From a virus, in the IMG/VR virus record IMGVR_UViG_3300031886_000010, positions 1 to 43,851 of that record: DNA of 43,851 bases; one strand, given 5' to 3'. The notes beneath the pieces were generated by a model. It did no database searches and was not told the origin of the DNA. It saw nothing but the letters and a program-made list of their open reading frames with translations. Of this stretch, positions 37,065 through 43,851 are shown piece after piece. The stretch's first letter is position 1; every line of letters begins with the position of its first letter. The translations under genes were made by a program, and so were the position numbers.

Positions 37065-37914
37065 TCTCGAACGGGTTGTTGGTGGGGATGAACGGGAAGC
37101 CGCCGTAGTTGCCCACGTTGTCAAACTTGCTGAAGCAGGTCTGAACTGAGTGATCGCATCCGGCGTAGAACGTCAGGATGTCGCCGACTACTAGGCCCGG
37201 TATCTCGATCATCAGTCTGAACTGGTAGCCCGAGGTGGTGTCCGTGTCTAGGATCGACCGGGAGTGGCCACCGCCGCCGAAGGGCTCGCAGTATCCGCCG
37301 TTGAAGAACGCAAGATCCGCAGTCACGAAGTCCGTCATCAGGTCGCCAGCCCAGGCCGGGTCATTGGTGCACGTGATCAGCCGGGGGTCCGCCGAGTCGA
37401 TGGACGCCACACGGACGTCTGACCTGTTGGACGACTTGGCCGCTTGGCACAGTCCGTCGTATAGCACGTGGTTACAGGACCAGGAGAACGTCCGCTTGGG
37501 GACGGTCCGCCGGAGACGGTCTGACGTGGTGGTAATGTTTGCCTTGGCCTCGTCGCCCTCGAATGTCACCCCGCCCACGTCGCCGGACCACCACTGGATG
37601 ACTTCCGAGTCACCGTCAGTGAGGTGTACGCGGTAGATGATCAGGGTATCCGGGATGGGCGGGATCATAGCGAGGTAACGCTGAGCCCATTCGTTGCTAT
37701 CAGGGAAAGTGAGGGTGAGCTTTGCACTCGCCGCCTTGTTACTCAAGGTGGGCGAGGTTCGTTTAATCGCCTCGGGGGTATAGGTGTGCGAGCCGTAAAC
37801 GACGTCCACGTTGCCAGAAGTATATGCGAAGGAGTCGCCCGCGGCGTTCTCCAGCAAGTACAACTCAACGGGTCGTCCGTCTTCGACTGACTCCTCAGTT
37901 GCGACATAGGTCAT
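37039..37914 (-). CDS. DUF2163 / BR0599-family tail hub protein, 291 aa
   Basis: N-terminal residues (ELYLLENAAGDSFAYTSGNVDVVYGSHTYTP in pieces) are typical of DUF2163 proteins; the C-terminal BR0599 part has WSCNHVLYDGLCQ (about residue 146), DILTFYAGCDHSVQTCFSKFDN and GGFPFIPTNNPF with the paired Cys. In RcGTA the homologue (hub 1) connects the distal tail to the tip and carries an iron-sulfur or zinc site. Overlaps the previous gene by 4 nt. Confidence 0.85.
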   Translation of the reverse strand: MTYVATEESVEDGRPVELYLLENAAGDSFAYTSGNVDVVYGSHTYTPEAIKRTSPTLSNKAASAKLTLTFPDSNEWAQRYLAMIPPIPDTLIIYRVHLTDGDSEVIQWWSGDVGGVTFEGDEAKANITTTSDRLRRTVPKRTFSWSCNHVLYDGLCQAAKSSNRSDVRVASIDSADPRLITCTNDPAWAGDLMTDFVTADLAFFNGGYCEPFGGGGHSRSILDTDTTSGYQFRLMIEIPGLVVGDILTFYAGCDHSVQTCFSKFDNVGNYGGFPFIPTNNPFETGIIDEDI

Positions 37915-39734
37915 TGCTTAACTCCGACAATGGGCGAAGACACTGTGATCCGGCCCTGTCCGTTATGCTTTATCTTTGTCTCGTCCGCTGCGAAGCGAGA
38001 GAGGAAAAGGAAGCATATCTGTTTAATGTATCCGAAAGGCTGCGTAGACGGGAAGGTGTCGTCGAACGTCAGGGTGGTAACCCCGGAGTCCTCGTCCACG
38101 CCGTCGGTGGCCGTAAGGATTTCGCGGTGCAGGATCGTGCCGTCAGTCATGGTGAACTGGACGACGTTATAGGGGGCGTTGATGCCCACATTGCCCGCGT
38201 ACCCGTTGTTGTACACCTCCAGCGCCGAAGAGCCTGCTGTGGTGCCTTCCAGGGCCCGGAAGTCCGCTCTGCGGCTCGGGGACCAGAAGGAGTGCTGCCG
38301 TCCGCGAGCCCAGTAGATGAACTTACGCAGAGCCATCGCGTCCACCAGGGCGGTGTCGCCGTCGATCTCCCACATCTTCGTGGTGCTCGCGACGCCTACT
38401 GCCTTGCGGCTTTTGTAGTCCACGATGCCCGTCTCGAAGTCCGTCTTAATGAAGTCGGAGTTCAGGGACTCGTTCATCGTGTCTTCCGACAGGAGGAGCA
38501 GGTCCGTCAGGACCGGAACGCCACGGAAGGTGGTGGAGTACTGCTCGGAGTAGTCCGCGAGGTCGGCGGTCGTCTCTTCCGAGTTCCACTGGACGGACCA
38601 GTCGGATACATTGTTCTGGTACCGCTTGAACGTTCCGCCGTCCTGTGCAACGCATAGTTGCATGGGGACGCAGTACGCCTCGACGGCCAAGAAGGACTTC
38701 TCGGTCGGAGACATGAGCGTCAGGGACGTGTCGGTCACTTCTGTGACCGCGACGATCTCGGTGTCGTTCCAGGCAGACCAGAGGATGGCATTAGAGCCAA
38801 CCCGGAAGTCCATGCCCGTGGTGTCCAGGTAGAGCGTGGTGTCTTCGGCGGTGACGTCCTGCGTCAGGTGGCGGGCATTCTGCCACATGCCGACGCCCAG
38901 CGGCTGGCCGGACACGCCGACAACTAGCGCCTGAGCGGTAGAGAACATGTCCTCGTCCGACTTGTCGATCAGGTACCTCATGCTGAAGGACTGCCGTGCC
39001 TCGGGCCGGGTGGAGACGCGCTGCTCGGTGCCGTCGCGGGCCTCAATCACGTTGGTCTGGAACCCGATGAACTCGTCCAGGGGACGCTGGGGCACGAAGG
39101 GGAACAGGATCGCCCGGGTTCCGAGGATGGAGAACACGGGACTGGCGAGACTTGCGTCCCCCCAGGTGAATGTGAAGTCGATGTCGATGACCGGGTCACC
39201 CTCTCCGGGGACAGTGAACAGGAACTGCAGGTCCACAAGCTCCTGGAAGGTGACGGTGTCATTGAATTGCACGAAGTCGCCTGCCTCGTCCACGATGAAG
39301 TCGCCGGACTCGTCCACCATGTAGGCCAGCGCGGGGAACGGGGAGCCGTCCCGGGCGAAGTTGATGGTGGTGCCCGCGTATCCCAGGCCGGACACGGTGA
39401 CGTTCGACAGAAGCTGCTCTGCGTCCCGGTATGCGTTGAGCAGGCGGAAGCTAGAGGCGGTGTCGGACAGGATGGTTCCGAGGTTCTCGGTGATCGGGAA
39501 CACGTGGGTCTTCTCGAACCACAGTGCGTCCCCGTAGGACATACCTGTGAACACTCCTCCGCGCGCCGGTAGGGCACTGAACGTGGGGAGGAAGGACTTG
39601 GCGCCATAGATCGGATTTTCACCCTTAGAAGCCTGTCCTGTGCCCGCAGCGTAATCCATTCCATACCGGGACTGTAGTCCGGGAGTGGCCCTACCCGCGT
39701 CTCCGGGGGTGGACGGTACGATGAATGCAGTCAT
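37911..39734 (-). CDS. distal tail / hub-associated protein, 607 aa
   Basis: A beta-rich structural protein. Its end YIKQICFLFLSRFAADETKI...GRITVSSPIVGVKQ is like that of proteins just ahead of DUF2163 in many phages; N-terminal parts include two ALAYMVDESGDFIVDEAGDF-type repeats. Probably a distal tail ring or minor tail protein. ATGA coupled to the DUF2163 gene. Confidence 0.7.
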   Translation of the reverse strand: MTAFIVPSTPGDAGRATPGLQSRYGMDYAAGTGQASKGENPIYGAKSFLPTFSALPARGGVFTGMSYGDALWFEKTHVFPITENLGTILSDTASSFRLLNAYRDAEQLLSNVTVSGLGYAGTTINFARDGSPFPALAYMVDESGDFIVDEAGDFVQFNDTVTFQELVDLQFLFTVPGEGDPVIDIDFTFTWGDASLASPVFSILGTRAILFPFVPQRPLDEFIGFQTNVIEARDGTEQRVSTRPEARQSFSMRYLIDKSDEDMFSTAQALVVGVSGQPLGVGMWQNARHLTQDVTAEDTTLYLDTTGMDFRVGSNAILWSAWNDTEIVAVTEVTDTSLTLMSPTEKSFLAVEAYCVPMQLCVAQDGGTFKRYQNNVSDWSVQWNSEETTADLADYSEQYSTTFRGVPVLTDLLLLSEDTMNESLNSDFIKTDFETGIVDYKSRKAVGVASTTKMWEIDGDTALVDAMALRKFIYWARGRQHSFWSPSRRADFRALEGTTAGSSALEVYNNGYAGNVGINAPYNVVQFTMTDGTILHREILTATDGVDEDSGVTTLTFDDTFPSTQPFGYIKQICFLFLSRFAADETKIKHNGQGRITVSSPIVGVKQ

Positions 39735-39743
39735 TAGTTATCC

Positions 39744-40877
39744 CTAGTTCTTGCGGTAGATGAATCCTTGGAGGCCAGAAGCGCGGCCCAGCGCCAGCGT
39801 GGCACCATTCGTTCCCTGGGTCTCCCCGGGGAATGCATCGTCGTCCTCGTCCGAAGACTTCCTGAGCTGCGGGAAGACAATGTAATCGCTCGGGCCGATT
39901 GTGACAATCTCCTCGGGGAGGAGCGTCTCAAGTGAGATGCACCATGCTCCGGGGTAGGTTCCCAGGAGCACCATCTCAGAGCCTGCTGTCGTCGGAATGG
40001 ACGGGGTAGGGTGGGCGCCCTGGTACCGGTTGGTGGCTAGCGCCACGTCCGGTGCAGAGATGTTCCGGCCAGTGAAGCCAGATGTTCCTGCTCTAGCGAG
40101 AATCGAGTTCAGTCCTAACGTACCAAACGACGAGCATCCAATAACGTTGGACCAGTTCGCGTTCAGCAGGCCAGTGCTGGAAGACGGGTTCGGAGTCACG
40201 TCAATCTGACCGAGACTGGTACCCACAGGGTAGTGCAGAGTGTCGAGGCCAGTGGCGCTGTCGTAGTCCCAGTTGAAGGGAACCTGGATGTTGGCGCTGG
40301 TACTCTCGCCCGTGGGGCCGGTGCACGAGACGAAGGTTCCGTAGTTGGTGGTGTAGTCCACTTCGACGATGGACGGGGTGACCCGACCAGTTCGGAAGTG
40401 GGTGTAGATGCCGGTCTGGATCTCCAGGACCATGTGGAAGTAATCTTCGCCATCCTCAGCCGGGGTGTCCCCGAAGAACCAGTAGTTCACGTCGTTGGAG
40501 AAGTTGATCGAGGACGCTGCGGAGCAGTACCCGTCGGACATATTGGCCGCGGCGAGCGGGTTGGCCCATGCGAGTCCCGAGTGCGCGCCGAAGCGCGTGC
40601 CCGAGGCGGCGTTGGTGGACTGCAGGCAAGCCACGAAGTACTGCCCCGCTGTGCCATTCCAGGAGCCCCATGCCACGGAGTCGGATTCGCCGGAGTCCCA
40701 CATATAGTTCATGCCGGTGGCAGTGTGGTTCAAGCACAGCACGTTGGTGCTGGCGTTGTCCATACTCAGGCCGTTGTTGTAGGTCTCCGTGTACGTGCCC
40801 ATGGTGGTGACGCAGAAGGTGGACATGGCCGCGCTGAGGCCGGACCAAGATGCTTCTGTTCCTGCTGAATAAAACAT
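39744..40877 (-). CDS. minor tail protein, 377 aa
   Basis: Beta-rich, low charge, Ser/Thr/Gly-rich, with several Cys and a segment (FHMVLEIQTGIYTHFRTGRV) that looks like a structural core. Not recognised by name, but its place between the tape measure and hub genes makes it a tail protein. Its C-terminus (TIGPSDYIVFPQLRKS) resembles that of the next upstream protein. Confidence 0.65.
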   Translation of the reverse strand: MFYSAGTEASWSGLSAAMSTFCVTTMGTYTETYNNGLSMDNASTNVLCLNHTATGMNYMWDSGESDSVAWGSWNGTAGQYFVACLQSTNAASGTRFGAHSGLAWANPLAAANMSDGYCSAASSINFSNDVNYWFFGDTPAEDGEDYFHMVLEIQTGIYTHFRTGRVTPSIVEVDYTTNYGTFVSCTGPTGESTSANIQVPFNWDYDSATGLDTLHYPVGTSLGQIDVTPNPSSSTGLLNANWSNVIGCSSFGTLGLNSILARAGTSGFTGRNISAPDVALATNRYQGAHPTPSIPTTAGSEMVLLGTYPGAWCISLETLLPEEIVTIGPSDYIVFPQLRKSSDEDDDAFPGETQGTNGATLALGRASGLQGFIYRKN

Positions 40878-40887
40878 TAGGGCCCCC

Positions 40888-42237
40888 TTACGAGATCTTG
40901 ACAGCCAGGAGGGCTGCCGTAGAAGGTGAGTTCACCGCGTCGATTACGAGGTAGTCGGAGCCTGCTACAGTTAGAGTAGCGCCGACGTTCACGTGGAGCG
41001 CGGACACGGCGTACAGTTCGTCGAACTCGCCGTACACTTCGGTAGCGGTTACTGTGGTGTCACTGATGTCAGTACTGCCACCGGGGACATACAAGTAGTT
41101 AGTGACATACACCGGGAACAACGGAGTCTGGTCATTACCGGGACGGGGAGCCTTTAGCTGCTCGACGAACGCCTCGGCGTTGTTAGTGTTGCCTATGGAA
41201 CCACCCGTGGACGCGAACGGAAGGACCCGTGCGGGCTTGCTGGGTGCGTTTGTCGTGTTACCGGCCTGCACATAGCTGATCTGTCCGTCCGGCGCGTAGG
41301 CCTGTGAGCCCGACGCTCCGAGCGAATGGGCCTGCCACCAGCCCTTGACGAGACTGGAGCTAACCTCGGTTGCCGGTTGAGCCGTGTTGCTTTCCGCCAT
41401 CGTGAAGTGGGGGTAGGCATACTCTGTCGAGATCGCGAAGGTATTGATGAATCCCTGGTACGACTGCCGGTACTGGGAGCCGAGGAGGTAGACGCCGGTC
41501 CAGCGCCGCTCGGTAGCGGAGAACCAGAAGCCGATGGCGTCGTCCCACATATTGACGAAGCGCCATTCCGTGGTGTCCGGGTGTAGGCCATCGGTGCTGT
41601 ATCCGCGAGCGCCGCGGAGTCCCAGGGCCTGCTCACCAACGGTGACGTTCTCGAAGTACAGCTCAGAGTACACGTAGTCCGCGGGGTCAGCGAGGCCGAC
41701 CGGGTCCGCGAAGATGAGCCGCTTGTTCTCGATGGTCTCGCCGTTCTGCGGGTCCGAGTCGGTCCACAGCTGAGTGGTGTTCGGGTTGGTTATCACGTCG
41801 AAGGTGATTGTGTCACCGGACACCCAAGCATTGACAGCGCCCTGTGCCACGGTGAAGCCGATGAGGTCTTCGATTACGTAGTGGGTCCCGACCACGCCCG
41901 CTACCTTAGCGCCGGACACGGATCCCGATACGTCGAAGGCCGTCGCAGAGGTGAACGTCAGGGTCCAGGTCTCAGCGACGTTCGGCGTGGTGCCGGACGT
42001 GCCAACCTGAGTACCCGCGCGGGTGTCCAGGTAGTCCACGATACCGTCCGGGTTGCCCACGGAGGTAGCCAGGAGAGTGGCGTAGTCTACGATGGGTGCT
42101 CCCGAGAGGAACTGGACGAGTACACGCTGCAGTGCGGCGCATCCTACGATGCTGTTTCCGTGCTGGAGGGTGTGGCCGATTCCGGGCACAGCTCCATCAG
42201 TGAGGAGCGCCGAGCTATCAAAGTATTCGGTTGCCAT
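40888..42237 (-). CDS. minor tail protein, 449 aa
   Basis: Beta-rich structural protein directly after the tape measure; the ATG abuts the tape-measure stop. Its N-terminus (MATEYFDSSALLTDGAVPG) is echoed in the lipoprotein gene at 12721. C-terminal TLTVAGSDYLVIDAVNSPS resembles the end of the 39744-40877 protein. Not recognised by name. Confidence 0.65.
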   Translation of the reverse strand: MATEYFDSSALLTDGAVPGIGHTLQHGNSIVGCAALQRVLVQFLSGAPIVDYATLLATSVGNPDGIVDYLDTRAGTQVGTSGTTPNVAETWTLTFTSATAFDVSGSVSGAKVAGVVGTHYVIEDLIGFTVAQGAVNAWVSGDTITFDVITNPNTTQLWTDSDPQNGETIENKRLIFADPVGLADPADYVYSELYFENVTVGEQALGLRGARGYSTDGLHPDTTEWRFVNMWDDAIGFWFSATERRWTGVYLLGSQYRQSYQGFINTFAISTEYAYPHFTMAESNTAQPATEVSSSLVKGWWQAHSLGASGSQAYAPDGQISYVQAGNTTNAPSKPARVLPFASTGGSIGNTNNAEAFVEQLKAPRPGNDQTPLFPVYVTNYLYVPGGSTDISDTTVTATEVYGEFDELYAVSALHVNVGATLTVAGSDYLVIDAVNSPSTAALLAVKIS

Positions 42238-42297
42238 TTATGCCATCTCCCGGAGAACATCGCTGTTCCGCTGTAGGATGTTAAGCACAACCTCTTC
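42238..42297 (-). repeat. tape-measure 3' end copied at 12660-12720
   Basis: Encodes EEVVLNILQRNSDVLREMA and is followed by the start of the next tail gene; a diverged copy with the same order lies at 12660-12777. Confidence 0.75.
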
Positions 42298-43851
42298 GCC
42301 TGCCTGAGTCGCCATTGCGTTCGGGACAGAGCTGGGGTCGTCAACGTTGACCACAGATACGTTAACCTGAGGCTTCATGTCGAGTGAGTTGTTGTTCTTG
42401 ATCGAGCCACCCGACGGCGGGACGAACATTTCCGGGCCCTTCTCACCAACCATGTAGGGCTTGCCGGTCGCCACGGGGCCACCGGCCGCTCTGCCGCTAA
42501 AGCCACCAGCCAGTCCGCTTAATGCGCCACTGATCGCGGGGCCTGCGCTGCCAGCGATACCGCTCAAAGATCCGCCTGCGCCGAATGCTCCGGCTGCCGC
42601 CTCAAGTGCCTTGACGAGGAGGAGCTTGAGGATGACCTTCTGGAGTTCGGCGATCATCGTCCTAGCAAACTGCTTGATGTTGAACTTACCAGTGGTCGCG
42701 AACGTCATGAGCGCGTCCGTGGCCATGTCGAAGGCATTGGTCATGCCCTCGGCCCAGATCTGAGCCTCGGAGCCAATGCTCTCGGTGAAGTCCTTGAAGC
42801 CCTGAGCCGCGCCTGCCTGAGCAGCGTCGAAGTCCTTGAGCTTGTCGAAGTTAGCCTCGGCGTAAGCCAGTCGGTACTGCTCGCCCAGCTTAGCCATGAG
42901 CATGGTCTGGGTCTCGGTGTCGGTGCTCTGAGTACGAAGCGCCTCGTTTACAATCTCAGTTCCTTCCTTGAGTTCCATCTCTGCGGCGTATAACGGACTG
43001 AAGGATGCTCGGAGCTTGTCGATTGCGGTCTTCGCCTTGGTAGCTTCTTCCGAGGTGAACAGCTTCTTCTTGGCGTCGGGATTCGGCGGGCCATCGGGCG
43101 CCGCTGTGACGCCTCCGCCTGCTAGCCCTGCCGGGTTAACCAGAGTGCGCTTAGTCTTCTCGAACCGGGCTTCCGCCTGATCCAGGATAGTACCGAACGC
43201 TGCTTCTGCGGCGGACGATTCTCCGGTGCCAAAGAGGGCTCCCACGATTCCGCCGTCTTTTTGTAGTTCGGCTTTCATGTCCCAGTAGTCATTAGTCATG
43301 CCCGAGAAGGCATTGAAGTCTCCGCCGAGGAAGTCTCCGGCTCGCTTGCCCCATTGTATCAGGGTGCCGATTCCGACGAGTGCCTCGTTAATGAAGTCAA
43401 TGAATCCACCCCAGATAACCTTCATTCCGCGACCGAAGTCACGGTAGGCGTACACCATATCATTGAAGTCTTGCTTCATGATCGACCAGAGGACTCCCAT
43501 GTTGCTCCACGTGGTGCCCATGAGGTCACCCAGTGTGGTGGTGCGGTTCATTATGTCTACTTCGGTATCTTCCCAGGCCCAGAGTAGCCCGACGATACCA
43601 GTTAAGGCGAGCGTGATCAGTCCCAGGGGACCGAGCATCGCAGCCATTACTCCGGCCATCGCGATGAAGCCACCGGCACTGATGCCTACGAGAGCGCCTG
43701 CGATGCCCTTGATGTAGAACATCGCCTTCTCGGCGGCGGGGCCACCTTCTTGAAGCATCTTCGAGAAGTCCTGGATGTAATCAATACCAGTCCTGAGCGC
43801 CTCCTTGAGCTTCTGGGTCGCGCCAGTCATCTCACCCAGGCGGGCGACGAA
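42238..43851 (-). CDS. tail tape-measure protein (C-terminal part, runs off the window)
   Basis: The coding frame is open to the right edge (FVARLGEM before residue 1 of the 530-aa reading), so the N-terminus is missing. Seen here: hydrophobic helices (about GIAGALVGISAGGFIAMAGV and LGLITLALTGIVGLLWAW) as in tape-measure transmembrane regions, then long helical stretches, a Gly/Ala-rich part and the conserved tail end KPYMVGEKGPEMFVPPSGG. This protein sets tail length and crosses the membrane during DNA injection. The segment at 43005-43065 and the C-terminus recur in the left arm. Confidence 0.85.
   Translation of the reverse strand, partial: FVARLGEMTGATQKLKEALRTGIDYIQDFSKMLQEGGPAAEKAMFYIKGIAGALVGISAGGFIAMAGVMAAMLGPLGLITLALTGIVGLLWAWEDTEVDIMNRTTTLGDLMGTTWSNMGVLWSIMKQDFNDMVYAYRDFGRGMKVIWGGFIDFINEALVGIGTLIQWGKRAGDFLGGDFNAFSGMTNDYWDMKAELQKDGGIVGALFGTGESSAAEAAFGTILDQAEARFEKTKRTLVNPAGLAGGGVTAAPDGPPNPDAKKKLFTSEEATKAKTAIDKLRASFSPLYAAEMELKEGTEIVNEALRTQSTDTETQTMLMAKLGEQYRLAYAEANFDKLKDFDAAQAGAAQGFKDFTESIGSEAQIWAEGMTNAFDMATDALMTFATTGKFNIKQFARTMIAELQKVILKLLLVKALEAAAGAFGAGGSLSGIAGSAGPAISGALSGLAGGFSGRAAGGPVATGKPYMVGEKGPEMFVPPSGGSIKNNNSLDMKPQVNVSVVNVDDPSSVPNAMATQAGEEVVLNILQRNSDVLREMA
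43005..43065 (-). repeat. 61-bp tape-measure segment copied at 4305-4365
   Basis: Exact match to 4305-4365 in opposite orientation; here it is inside the tape-measure coding region and most likely the source. Confidence 0.9.

Noticed and set aside
40233-40868. A 211-aa plus-strand frame opposite a tail gene
   Set aside because: Antisense shadow with Val/Gly/His-rich composition and no start signals.
1-43851. tRNA or rRNA genes
   Set aside because: I saw no T-loop/anticodon arrangement or rRNA-like stretch; occasional GGTTCGA strings lie inside coding frames.
1-43851. Integrase, repressor, transposase or attachment site
   Set aside because: No recombinase motif or helix-turn-helix repressor could be supported, so I do not call the phage temperate from this window.

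Overview
This 43.9 kb window is a partial genome of a tailed double-stranded DNA bacteriophage. Nearly all of it is coding, genes overlap by ATGA or TAATG junctions, and it carries replication, nucleotide-metabolism, lysis and tail modules. Head, portal, terminase and integrase genes are not in the window; the tape-measure gene runs off the right edge, so the genome continues there. The host is probably a Gram-negative bacterium: there are lipobox lipoproteins, a Tat signal, a PEP-CTERM sorting signal (a feature of exosortase-bearing Gram-negatives and cyanobacteria) and a spanin-like lysis set. A DUF2163-type tail hub, a class II ribonucleotide reductase and a Leu762-type DNA polymerase A fit an aquatic phage, but that is inference.

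Layout. 0-8.6 kb (+): about 20 small, mostly unrecognised genes. Twelve copies of one promoter-like element sit just upstream of their starts. I read it as a sigma-28 (FliA/WhiG-type) promoter: TAAAG-type -35, 11 nt, GCCGATAA-type -10. In four copies the ATG lies exactly 7 nt after the -10, which predicts leaderless mRNAs. Several proteins here share shuffled modules, and intergenic cassettes are duplicated. 8.6-16.2 kb (+): a long overlapping series of small membrane and exported proteins, including a PEP-CTERM protein, a lipoprotein, a Tat-exported transglutaminase-like cysteine protease, an FmdB-like zinc ribbon and a pentapeptide-repeat protein. From 9.2 kb on the promoters are near-consensus sigma-70. 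16.2-31.5 kb (+): DNA metabolism: a T5 A1-like metallophosphoesterase, primase-helicase, DUF2800 nuclease, DUF2815 single-strand binding protein, DNA polymerase A, class II ribonucleotide reductase, VRR-NUC nuclease, SNF2 helicase and dNMP kinase, ending with small membrane and lipoproteins. 31.5-43.9 kb (-): lysis cassette and tail genes, transcribed leftward from the tape measure through tail and hub proteins and a repeat-built fibre to holin-like proteins and the endolysin. The two arms converge near 31.5 kb.

How it works together. The promoter classes split by position: sigma-28-like on the left, sigma-70-like in the middle, and no promoter seen for the leftward late genes, whose promoter is probably beyond the right edge. 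The left and middle arms also carry pieces of the tape-measure gene: an exact 61-bp inverted copy at 4.3 kb and a diverged copy of the tape-measure/next-gene junction at 12.7 kb. The most notable observations are the sigma-28-type promoter set with its leaderless genes, the PEP-CTERM protein, these displaced tape-measure fragments, and a strong one-strand excess of the hexamer GCTTAC.
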